Shown: piece after piece, positions 45,366-55,227 of the stretch
How positions within the stretch are numbered: the stretch's first letter is position 1
Layout: each line of letters starts with the position of its first letter
Source of the DNA: Pleurodeles waltl
Lineage: Eukaryota; Chordata; Amphibia; Caudata; Salamandridae
Direction: 5' to 3'
NCBI RefSeq assembly: GCF_031143425.1
Contig: NC_090438.1
Location: 772,469,138 to 772,533,137, forward strand
Length of the DNA stretch: 64,000 nt
Position numbers and translations under genes: made by a program
Notes under the pieces: generated by a model
Seen by the model: the letters and a program-made list of their open reading frames with translations, nothing else
Told to the model about the DNA's origin: nothing
Database searches by the model: none

Positions 45366-47750
45366 CTAGAAATTATCGTTAGACCAATCTGCAGGTTTAA
45401 GAATATCCTCCAAGCGAGACCCCACCCAAAAAGCTTTAGAAGCCATAGCTCCCCTAGAGGAATGAGCACCAAACATGGAAGTATCGATGCCTGCGAGGGA
45501 CATAATCCATTTGACCCAACGTGCTAAAGTAGCTGCAGATACCGGATTGAAAGGTTTCCTGGAGGAAATTAGAATTTGAGAAGAAGAGGAGGTTCTTAAA
45601 TCTGCAGTTTTTTGTTCGTAAACTTCTAAACATTGTGCAACACATAATTTGGGGTGATCTGGAAAATAAGGATAAAAAACAGAGGTTAAATTGGTCTTGG
45701 TTCGACGAGAAACTGTAAACAGAACACCAGTATGAGTAAACTGACGATTAGAAATATCTAAGGCTTTAACATCTGAAATTCGTTTGATAGAAACAAGACA
45801 TAAAAGCATTGTTAACTTAGCAGATAACATTTTTAAAGTAAGCATGCTATTATCAGGCCATGACAATAGAAAGTTTAAAACAATATTAACATCCCGTAAC
45901 TGTCTGTATTTTGGCATTGGTGGATTAGAAAATGTTACTCCCTTCAAAAGAAGACAAACGAGGATGTTCACCCACTGGCTTCCCATTGACATAGGTATGA
46001 TTGGAAGAAATTGCGGACCTATATAAATTGATGGTACAAAAAGCCTTGCCTTTGCTAGCTTCAGCACCAAAAAATTTGCAATAAAAATCAAATCTGCTGA
46101 AGAGGAATCAATGTGTTTTCCCAGACACTAGCTATGCCATAACGGCCATGCAGATTTGTACGCTTTCTTGGTGCCGGGAGCCCAGGATTGTGATAAGTAT
46201 TGGGAAGCTTCTGTCGAAATGAAAGGGAGAGATTGGGAATGCCCGAGATCTTCCACGCTGAAAGGGTGAGAAGATTGTCTAAAATGAGAGGATGAGGGTG
46301 ACGCATGGGGTCCAACAATAGATTCGGGAAGGATGGAAGGAGGAAAGGAACATCTATTGCAAGTTCCAAAATAGTTGGAAACCAGATTTGGGATTGCCAG
46401 AAAGGTGCTATGAGAATCAAGGAGGCTTGTTGACGCCTGATCTGAGCAAGAACTCTGCTGATCATGAGAAAAGGAGGAAAGGCATAGTTCAGAGAACCTG
46501 ACCAATCCTGAAAGAAGGCATCGGATGCTAATGCCAACAAATCTGGACGCCAACTGAAGAATAGAGGGAGTTGAGTGTTGAGACGGGAGGCAAATAGATC
46601 GATGTGAAGGGGACCCCACATATTCTGAATTTGTTGAAAAATTGAGGGATGGAGTTTCCAGTTGCTGGAGTCTTGGAGATGCCGTGAGTGCCAATCTACG
46701 ACAGAATTTAGAGTTCCTGGAAGATACTCTGCATGAACCAAAAGATGGTTTAAAAGGCAAAATTCCCCAAAACTCTTGGCTAGTTCCGCCAAGGGTTTGG
46801 ATTTTGTGCCTCCGAGGTGATTTATATATCTTACTGCTGAAACATTGTCCATTCTGAGGAGAATAGCACTGTCCATTCGGAGGAGAATAGCACACCAAAC
46901 TCTGTTCTTTGCCAGGCTTCTGATTGCAAAGGAGCCGGCAAGCATCTCTAAACAATTGATATGCAATTTGGACTCCTCTAAAGACCATGAACCTCCAGTC
47001 GAGATTGGTCCACATCGGGTCCCCCAACCTGAACGACTTGCATCTGATTCTAATACAAGATCTGGGGCTGATGCAAAGATAGCTCTTCCGTTCCATGCGT
47101 CTAAATGGTCTATCCACCTTTGAAGTTCTATGCGAGAATTGTGATCCAGTGGAATGGTGTCTGAATAAGAAAGACCTTTTCTGAGGTGACGGATTTTTAG
47201 TCTTTGAAGAGCTCGGTAATGGAGGGGACCTGGAAATATCGCTTAAATGGAGGAAGAGAGCAGACCTATAATCCGAGCCAGTGATCTTAGAGAGATTAGA
47301 GAGCTGCGTAAAATCTGTAAAATCTACGATTTGATCGATTTGATCTTTAAGGGAGAAAGGAGAAGGATGGCCGAGACCGACTTTATTTGAGAACCTAAGA
47401 ATACTATAACCTGGGTCGGAGTGAGAAGAGACTTTTCGCTGTTGATGATAAACCCTAGATCTGAGAGAAGAGAACAAGTGAGAGCTAGGTGGGACAAAAG
47501 CGACTGAGGCGATTGATTCATTATGAGGATGTCGTCCAGATAAATGATGAGTCTCACGCCTTGAGCTCTGAGGAAAGCTACCACGGGTTTCATGAGCTTG
47601 GTGAAACACCAAGGGGCAGAAGAGAGACCGAAGGGTAGAGCGGTAAAGTGATAGAGTTGGTCTAACCACTGGAATTGAAGAAACTTTCTGGAATCTGGGT
47701 GAATTGGAACGACTAAGTAGGCATCTTGAAGGTCCAGACGAACCATCCAA
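45366..47750 (-). pseudogene. DIRS tyrosine recombinase ORF (overlaps RT-RNase H)
   Basis: The recombinase would insert the circular DNA copy without target duplication. Its frame is open from 47750 to a single TAG at 46126-46128, then continues in phase to 45366. The end of the first part carries the SAM-like N-terminal core-binding start (QYLSQSWAPGTKKAYKSAW). The catalytic part shows the first Arg (SIKRISDVKAL), the AHSSRG box (His-x-x-Arg) and ILKPADWSN. A stop falls just before the tyrosine; a one-base shift gives FYCKP, which contains the expected catalytic Tyr. The upstream 500-plus codons overlap RT-RNase H in another frame, as in known DIRS elements. Two lesions make it inactive. Confidence 0.75.
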
Positions 47751-47848
47751 TCGTGTTGAAGAAGTATATCTCTGAGGTGAAGAATGGTTTCCATCTTGAA
47801 GTGTTGGTAGACTACGAAATGATTGAAGTGCTTGAGATTTATGACAGG
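46088..47848 (-). pseudogene. DIRS RT (C-terminal half), RNase H and methyltransferase-like domain
   Basis: The RT part (47848-47324) reads INLKHFN, FKMETILHLRDIL, VRLDLQDAYLVVPIH (first catalytic Asp), LPFGLSSAPWCFTK and YLDDILI (catalytic pair, about 47530). A frame break lies between this and the next open part, 46966-46088, which has an RNase H core (INCLEMLAGSFAI, RMDNVSAVRYINHLGGTKS, DWHSR) followed by a DIRS-specific methyltransferase-like domain (HIDLFASRLN, DAFFQDWSGSLNYAFPPF, LIAPFWQSQIWFP). An in-frame 24-bp tandem duplication at 46847-46894 repeats AILLRMDS near an RNase H active-site Asp. The N-terminal half of RT lies beyond the LTR insertion, at 50514-50994. Confidence 0.8.
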
Positions 47849-47853
47849 ACGTA

Positions 47854-50508
47854 TGTAAGGAAATGCCTCCTTGGCATGGTTACCCCCTGACTTTTTGCCT
47901 TTGCTGATGCCAAGTTATGATTTGAAAGTGTGCTGAGGCCTGCTAACCAGGCCCCAGCACCAGTGTTCTTTCCCTAACCTGTACCTTTTTGTTTCCACAA
48001 TTGGCACACCCTGGCATCCAGGTAAGTCCCTTGTTACTGGTACCCCTGGTACCAAGGGCCCTGATGCCAGGGAAGGTCTCTAAGGGCTGCAGCATGTCTT
48101 ATGCCACCCTGGGGACCCCTCACTCAGCACAGACACACTGCTTTCCAGCTTGTGTGTGCTGGTGGGGAGAAAACGACTAAGTCGACGTGGCACTCCCCTC
48201 AGGGTGCCATGCCAACCTCACACTGCCTATGGCATAGATAAGTCACCCCTCTAGCAGGCCTTACAGCCCTAAGGCAGGGTGCACTATACCATAGGTGAGG
48301 GCATAGGTGCATGAGCACTATGCCCCTACAGTGTCTAAGCAAAACCTTGTACATTGTAAGTACAGGGTAGCCATAAGAGTATATGGTCTGGGAGTTTGTC
48401 AAACACGAACTCCACAGCACCATAATGGCTACACTGAAAACTGGGAAGTTTGGTATCCAACTTCTCAGCACAATAAATGCACACTGATGCCAGTGTACAT
48501 TTCATTGTGAAATACACCCCAGAGGGCATCTTAGAGATGCCCCCTGAAAACATACCCGACTTCCAGTGTGGGCTGACTAGTTTTACCAGCCTGCCATACA
48601 CCAGACATGTTGCTGGCCACATGGGGAGAGTGCCTTTGTCACTCTGTGGCTAGTAACAAAGCCTGTACTGGGTGGAGGTGCTTCTCACCTCCTCCTGCAG
48701 GAACTGTAACACCTGGCGGTGAGCCTCAAAGGTTCACCCCCTTTGTTACAGCGCCCCAGGGCACTCCAGCTAGTGGAGATGCCCGCCCCCTCCGGCCACG
48801 GCCCCACTTTTGGCGGCAAGGCTGGAGGAGATAATGAGAAAAACAAGGAGGAGTCACTGGCCAGTCAGGACAGCCCCTAAGATGTCCTGAGCTGAGGTGA
48901 CTCTGACTTTTAGAAATCCTCCATCTTGCTGATGGAGGATTCCCCCAATAGGATTAGGGATGTGCCCCCCTCCCCTCAGGGAGGAGGCACAAAGAGGGTG
49001 TAGCCACCCTCAGGGCTAGTAGCCATTGGCTACTAACCCCCCAGACCTAAACACACCCCTAAATTGAGTATTTAGGGACCCCCAGAACCTAGCAAGAGAT
49101 ATTCCTGCAACCTGAAGATGAAGAAGGACTGCTGACCTGAAAGCCCTGCAGAGAAGACGGAGACACCAACTGCTTTGGCCCCAGCCCTACCGGCCTGTCT
49201 CCCCACTTCAAGAAAAACTGCAACAGCGACGCGTTCCCCAGGGTCCAGCGACCTCTGAAGCCTCAGAGGACTACCCTGCATCTAAAAGGACCAAGAACTC
49301 CTGAGGACAGCGGCTCTGCTCCAAAGAAGAAACAACTTTGCAACAACAAACCACTTTAAAAGGACTCCACATTTCCCGCCGGAAGCGTGAGACTTTGCAC
49401 TCTGCACCCGACGCACCCAGCTCGACCTGCGGAGAAACAACACTACAAGGAGGACTCCCCGGCGACTGCGGCCCTGTGAGTAGCCAGAGTTGACCCCCCT
49501 AGCGACGCCTGCAGAGGGAATCCAAAGGCTCCCCCTGACCGCGACTGCCTGCTTCTAAGAACCCGACGCCTGGTAAAGACACTCCACCCGCAGCCCCTAG
49601 GACCTGAAGGATCCGACTTCCAGTGCAGAAGCGACCCCCAGGTGGCCCTCTCCCTTGCCCAGGTCGTGGCTACCCTGAGGACCCCCCCCCCCTTGCCTGC
49701 CTGCTTCGCTGAAGAGACCCCTGGGTCTCCCATTGAACTCCATTTCAAACCCAACGTCTGTTTGCACTCTGCACCCGGCCGGCACTGTGCCGCTGAGGGT
49801 GTACTTTTTGTGCTGACTTGTGTCGTCCGTACCCCCCTGGTCTGCCCTCCGAAGACGCGGGTACCTACCTGCTGGCAGACTGGAACCGGGGCACCCCCTT
49901 CTCCATTGAAGCCTATGTGTTTTGGGCACCATTTTGACCTCTGCACCTGACCGGCCCTGAGCTGCTGGTGTGGTAACTTTGGGGTTGCCCTGAACCCCCA
50001 ACGGTGGGCTACCTTGGACCCAACTTTGAACCCTGTAGGTGGTTTACTTACCTGCAAAACTAACAAACACTTACCTCCCCCAGGAACTGTTGAAAATTGC
50101 ACTGTATAGTTTTAAAATTGCTTATTGCCATTTTTGTGAAAACTGTACATGCTATTTTGCTGATTAAAAGTTCCTAAGTTACCTAAGTGAAATACCTTTC
50201 ATTTGAAGTATTACTTGTAAATCTTGAACCTGTGGTTCTTAAAATAAACTAAGAAAATATATTTTTCTATACAAAAACCTATTGGGCTGGAATTGTCTTT
50301 GCGTGTGTGTTCCTCATTTATTGCCTGTGTGTGTACAACAAATGCTTAACACTACCCTCTGATAAGCCTACTGCTCGACCACACTACCACAAAATAGAGC
50401 ATTAGAATTATCTATTTTTGCCACTATCTTACCTCTAAGGGGAACCCTTGGACTCTGTGCATGCTATTTCTTACTTTGAAATAGTACATACAGAGCCAAC
50501 TTCCTACA
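47854..50508 (+). mobile_element. Solo long LTR (2.65 kb) inside the DIRS element
   Basis: Starts TGTAAGGAAATGCC and ends CTTCCTACA, with AATAAA at 50243-50248, so it is plus-oriented. Flanking 5-mers are ACGTA (47849-47853) and ACGCA (50509-50513), a target duplication with one transition. Removing it restores the DIRS RT frame. It belongs to the same family as the LTR sequence at 60684-63437, which adjoins a Ty3/gypsy RNase H, so it is best read as a solo LTR of that element. Frames within it (for example 49443-50102) are not supported as coding. Part of the interior (48200-48600) is shared with 62560-63100 in the other LTR. Confidence 0.85.
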
Positions 50509-50994
50509 ACGCATCTTTTTGTTTTTCTTGTGAACTAAGAAAATGGAGCTGATAAAACCTGCCGGATCTGGTTGGGAAAGGGAGATGGCCTTTTTCTGAA
50601 TAAGGGACTGAACTTCTGAGGAAATAAGGTCTGACATTTCTGAAGAAAAATGTGGAAGAGGAGGAAGCCGCGGTTGAACCGGGGTAGAATAAAGTTCGAT
50701 GGTGTAACCTTGAACAGTATTGAGAACCCAAGGATCTGATGTAATTTCCGACCATTTTGGAAGAAAATAACGAAGGCGGCCTCTGATAGGAATATGACCA
50801 AAAGAAAGGCTTACCTGACTGGTTGGAAGGTCTGGCACCTCTGTAGCCTCTGGAGCGGAACCCTCTGCCTCTCTGAGGGTAAAATTGCGGCTTGTAGTCT
50901 TGGTATGACGTGTTATTGAAGGGTCTGGAACCTTGGATATGGAATGTGCGGCTGGCAAAGCGGTTCCTCCCTCTGCCAGCCCTGCCAAAAACAC
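50504..50994 (-). pseudogene. DIRS RT N-terminal part, cut by LTR insertion
   Basis: The minus-strand frame ends ...SLSFGHIPIRGRLRYFLPKW, ITSDPWVLNTVQGY, SLIQKKAISLSQ, FISSIFLVHKKNKKMR, which is the N-terminal RT region of DIRS elements leading to the PVINLKHFN block. At MR the frame runs into the LTR. The residues resume at 47848. Removing 2,655 bp of LTR plus one 5-bp duplication leaves a distance divisible by three, so the two RT parts were in frame before insertion. Confidence 0.75.
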
Positions 50995-52148
50995 GATGGC
51001 TAAACATCTTCTTTAAAGACTGTTGTGCTTTGTCCATTGATGTAAAAGTTGCCACATATTTAACCAAGACCTTAATGAAGGATTCTCCAAACAACAAGCC
51101 TTCGGTTTTAATGTTTGGGTGGACGGTGACCAAGTTGACCAATTTGGGATCAAGTTTCAATAAAAGCCCCTTTCTCCGTTCACGAGTTAGAGCCGGCATT
51201 CCTCAGGAGACAGACAGAGCGTTGCACCCACAGTGTAAGTTCCTCTGGATCAATAAATGAGCCGTCCAGCCTGGCCGCCTCAGCAATATCCAATATACGG
51301 GAAAGGGGACCAAGGATATCCAATAGTTTATCTTGGCAGCCAGACCACGCCTAGTCTACTCCCTTACGGGGATATTTGCCAAGTTTTGTAAAGAAGGTGA
51401 GTAGGGGTTGGTCAATCGCTGGAGTAATAGAAGACTTAAGAGGGAGGGAAGGATGAGGGCATTCGGATTTGAACTTAGCTCTGGTTTGCTTATCTAAAGG
51501 ACAATTTACCTTGGCTGAAATATATTCGGCTACATAGTCCGCAGGGACCCACTCGGTGGAATTGGGGTGAAGGATTAGGGAAGGGTCAAACATCGGAAAA
51601 CCCTCAGGATCCAAAAGGGGGAGAGAATTAGTGTTATCCTGGGAGGACAATTTGGGTTTTTTGGAAGGAGATAAGGAAATGGTATCATCTTTATCAGAAA
51701 CAATAGTATCTGAGTCCACATCAGGTATATCGTCATCCGTATCCTGTATGGAAGAAATTATTAAAGCGGGGGCAATATTTTTTGACTTGCGTTTATGTTT
51801 CAAGGATGACTGTAAATTTTCCAAATTTTTATACTCCTTGGAGGGAGCCTTGTGAGGACCCGTGTCCTCTGTCATGTGTGAGGGAACCGCACTTTCCTTT
51901 GGCGCCATTTTCTGGGATTTCTTATGTATAGAAGGGGATCGACGCTGACTGCAATCCCCCGCAGCCTGGGCCGATAGAGTCTTAGAAATCATATTGGCAA
52001 AGGAAGACTCTAAGTTCTTTGATAATTTATTAATAGAAGTAGCAACAGCCTGCTGTACTGAGGATTTTATAAAGGAATTAAGTTCCTGTCTAATGTCATT
52101 GACATCATCCAAATTAGCTTGCCTGGAAGGAGAGATATCCCTCTCCAT
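50504..52148 (-). pseudogene. DIRS gag-like ORF
   Basis: First part 52148-51351 (265 codons): a Gln/Ser-rich N-terminus with helical repeats, Lys-rich NLS-like tracts (KHKRKSKN, PSKKPK), acidic stretches and an LLTFFTKLGKYPRKGVD end that stops at a TAG. Second part 51199-50504 in another frame: helical SLKKMF, then Arg/Gly-rich GRAGRGRNRF and RGRGFRSRGYRGAR typical of nucleic-acid binding tails in DIRS gag. It overlaps the start of the RT frame (50994). Start codon and the true junction between the parts are uncertain. It probably forms the particle-like complex with RNA. Confidence 0.65.
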
Positions 52149-52664
52149 AATGTAAACCAGGGGTTAAAATGAAAGGGAATGAGAAAACCCCGCCTATGGG
52201 TGTGTCAGGACTGAGGCTTCTTCAGACCGTCTGGGGCCGGAGGTGTGACCAGGCAGGGTCGAAGAAATGGCAGAGTAAAAGTTTGCCCGCATAGTCTGCC
52301 GGCGTTTGCTGAAAGTTGCTCACAGCAAGACACCAGAGCGGGAGGACGAGGTGAGAAGCTAAAAATAGATGCAAAATCGAGCGCGCTGAGCGAGGGAACA
52401 GCGGTTGCTCAAGCGCGTCGAAGAACTGCGTGGTAGCGTTTTCTCAGACGCATCGAAGAATGAATGAGCGGCGTCTGAGGAAACGTTACCGGAATGCTAA
52501 CGAGTGCGAGGGACAGCGCTCGTGCAGAGCGCGCGGCAACCTGCCGGCTAGAAATATGGAAACACATAGTCTCGTGGTACAATTTAAGTAAAATAAAGCA
52601 TTATAAACACCATTAATAATAAAATACATAGAAAATTAAGTAGAGAAATATTTGAGGTACTTAA

Positions 52665-52707
52665 CTTGACTGCGAGCAGCAAGAAAAGAGGGCTGTTCGC
52701 AGTCAAG
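52665..52707. repeat. Hairpin at the inner edge of the DIRS right terminal repeat
   Basis: CTTGACTGCGAGCAGC pairs with GCTGTTCGCAGTCAAG (one mismatch) around a short A/G loop. Only the right repeat has the full hairpin; the left copy diverges at this point. Confidence 0.7.
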
Positions 52708-52849
52708 TGATGTCATAATACCCTATGTGTATTGGTTCATTATTGTTGTACACGTTTTTGTTCCCATTGGCTCGTTTCACTTTGCCTTATGGGAACTGTA
52801 GTTTCTTGACTGCTGCTATTTAATAAAGTAAGAAAAGAAACGCATAATA
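52681..52849. repeat. DIRS right inverted terminal repeat
   Basis: Reverse complement of 44758-44926 with few mismatches (for example GAAACGAG versus GAAAAGAG, and TTGACTGCTGC versus TTTACTGCTGC). Confidence 0.85.
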
Positions 52850-52877
52850 GGAGCCTCCGGTCTTGGCATAAAATGTA

Positions 52878-53639
52878 AGCTCTGTGCTCTCGGTGTACCC
52901 ACCTCTCCTCTGCCCCCCCCCCCCCCAAGTCATTACATGCAAATGTGTGTATCATTCCTGGATTGCAGCCCCCAATCCTGTGTACGTCCGTATTTCGGTG
53001 TCTAGATGTGTAATTTTAGTGTCCCTACACAATAGTAATGTTTCCATAGTCTGCCCATGTTCCCTATATTTTTTGCAAGTTATTGAGGGCACCCCCTGGC
53101 TTCGTAGGACAACTGTTCCCTGATCATGCACCAGACTGTGCCCTTTTTCCACTCCGTGAGCGAAGGTTGGGCCATCCCCACTCGGGGGCATGATATATCG
53201 CTTTGCCACTGCGAGACATCCAGAGCAGCGCCAATTTATTGCCATTCATATCGAGATCAGCGGTGATATGGAAGAGGGTCGATTTAGGATCAGATGGTGT
53301 CAGTGACCCAATATGTGATCTAAGCAGGATAAGACTCGCTCCCAGAATGGGTGTAATTTTGTGCATCCCCATGTAGTATCGAGTAAGTCCCCGTTGTATG
53401 TCGTGCTCCCTAGGAAAAGAGATGAGTCGATCGCTCTGGTCTGGCTGTCTATATATGCATGGTAGAACCTGTGTACATATTTTAACTGGATGAGGAGACA
53501 TGTACATCTTTCAGAATTTCCCGCTCCCTCACTCCAGGTTCTGTACCTTGGATGGGACGCAACCTTGTTTCTTTGGTGAGTGACCAGACATCAAATTGCA
53601 CTACCACACTGTCTGAGAGGTCCAAATGATGGTGGGTTG
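52878..53639. other. Unassigned intron 1 DNA
   Basis: A C-run lies at 52913-52926. A minus-strand frame at 53124-53507 shows no motif. The 3' part may be upstream sequence of the L1-like LINE that follows. Confidence 0.4.
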
Positions 53640-54908
53640 GGATGGCTAATCTCTATTTTTACTACTCAGTGACTCTGCTCCTTGTTATCCATGATTGGTT
53701 TAACTGGAGTGGGTGGACCCGGCACACCGACTTGACTGCCCCCTCCTTGGTTTCCCACAGATACTGGATCTGCTACAAGGTTTCCCGATTCCCAATACCA
53801 TGGAATCAGTGATCGATGTGGATTTGCTAGTATGGCGGGTGGCTTTACGGTATACTCAATGGGCAAACGCTCTGACCAAACAGACACCTCTTTGGCAGGG
53901 GACCTGATTAGAATATCGGCAACATTGCAAGGGTTCGATAAATGGGATCTACTAGGCATTTCCCAGCTCAGCGACACCAGTGCTCCTTTTAGGACCTGCA
54001 AGCCATTTACCAACTTTCTTACACCCAGTTTCACAAATATCTCCAATTGTGCAGTGCCCTTAACATACACCTACCTCACACTGACTCCCTCCCAGAGTAT
54101 TATCCGCTCAAGGCCAAACTGCTTATGGGGGCATTGGGGAAAGGCAGAGTGTCCCAAATATACAAAATGTTGGTTAATCATGCCCCAGGTGATCTAAACC
54201 ACTGGGAACAATGGTTAGGTCTCCTTGAAGAGGAGGATTGGTGGGGTGCCTTAATGGCACCCAGAGTTGTAACCGTGTTGCCATGGCTACGACTGATACA
54301 AGTATATTACCTATATGGGGTATGCCTCTTACCCGTTAGGTTGCATTGGGCGGGCCTCCTTCCAGACCCTACATGTCCCAGATGTATGGAAACCTCTGCA
54401 AATTTCTTCCACATTTCTTCGAGGCATGCCCTCGATTTAGGCAATACCAGACTTCACTGTTAAACAAACTCATGGACATATTAGGTTGGAAGATCCCTCT
54501 ATCCCCATTGATGGTTCTGTTGAGGGTTATGAAAGGTATCTGAGGTACAAAAGCGGATTGCACCTTTGTGGGAATGGCATGGATGGTGGCGAAACCATAC
54601 ATTGAAACTTAAAGGCACCGCCTACCCTCTCAAGGTGGTGATGGGGGGTTGATTGATGGTAAATCTAGTTGACCTGCTCTGGGCTGCCCCCGCAAACACA
54701 CTAAGGAATGGAGGTAGTGGTTGGGACAATTATCATGAATTTCCTTTGGGGCTATTAACCTGCTGTTGTTGCTATTTTATACCTTGAATGTACCTGGACA
54801 ATAGAACCTGAGGAGGACACGCTTACTTATGTTATCATGTTGGCCCCTGAGGCTTGGTGTGCTTTTCTTTCCTTTTGAAAACTCAATAAAGTTGTTTATT
54901 AAAAAAAA
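53640..54908 (+). pseudogene. 5'-truncated L1/Tx1-like LINE, C-terminus and poly(A)
   Basis: The frame at 54047-54463 shows KLLMGALGKGRVSQIYKML, WLRLIQVYYLYGVCLLPVRLH and a CPRC box followed by FFH; after a one-base shift the next frame gives FFEACPRFRQY. This is the C-terminal region of L1/Tx1 ORF2 (RLIQ...Y...TP.RL...CPRC...FFH..W.CP...). An AATAAA near 54888 and an A-run at 54901-54908 end the copy. The RT core is not visible, so it is a short, 5'-truncated plus-strand insertion, now frameshifted. Confidence 0.7.
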
Positions 54909-55225
54909 CAGATGTGACCGACCTGCTAGGGGGGGCCTTTTGGCCAAACTCTCTTTAGGGACTTGTCGGTGTGAACTTTTTCCGTTCTTTAAAACTGCCA
55001 TCTTGGAGTTTATGCATTCGTATATCACTGCTTATACATTCCTTCAGAATTGGAATACTTTCTTTCTACCCTGTCTTTTATCTTCGTGCTTTGCGTTCTG
55101 CTAACAAATTGAGTAATTTGGAGACTTTATAGAATCAGCTGCTCTTGTTGTACAAGATGTGGTGAGCGCAGTCAGTACTGTCTTTCGTCAAATAGAGGTT
55201 ATTTTTTTATATTTTTTTTCAAGTA
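54909..55225. other. Unassigned intron 1 DNA
   Basis: About 320 bp with no recognised feature, ending in a T-run next to the Tc1/mariner element. Confidence 0.5.
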
Positions 55226-55227
55226 TA

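Larger units (their letters stand above)
44685..52877 (-). mobile_element. DIRS-type tyrosine-recombinase retrotransposon
   Basis: On the minus strand the order is gag-like ORF, RT, RNase H, methyltransferase-like domain and an overlapping tyrosine recombinase. It has the DIRS terminal layout: inverted terminal repeats (44758-44926 and 52681-52849), unique outer extensions (44685-44757 and 52850-52877), and an internal complementary region (45200-45305) that matches the two outer extensions joined together. It has no long direct LTRs and no DDE integrase. Host DNA is not duplicated, as expected for recombinase-mediated insertion. The element is in NOL7 intron 1 in antisense and is interrupted by an LTR at 47854-50508. 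Several frameshifts and stops make it defective. Confidence 0.9.

Noticed and set aside
49443..50102. 219-codon minus-strand open frame
   Set aside because: Lies wholly within the solo LTR at 47854-50508 and is rich in Gly/Val/Gln from GC-rich repeat; no motif.
53124..53507. 127-codon minus-strand frame
   Set aside because: No motif, and it lies opposite the direction of the L1-like LINE; treated as chance.
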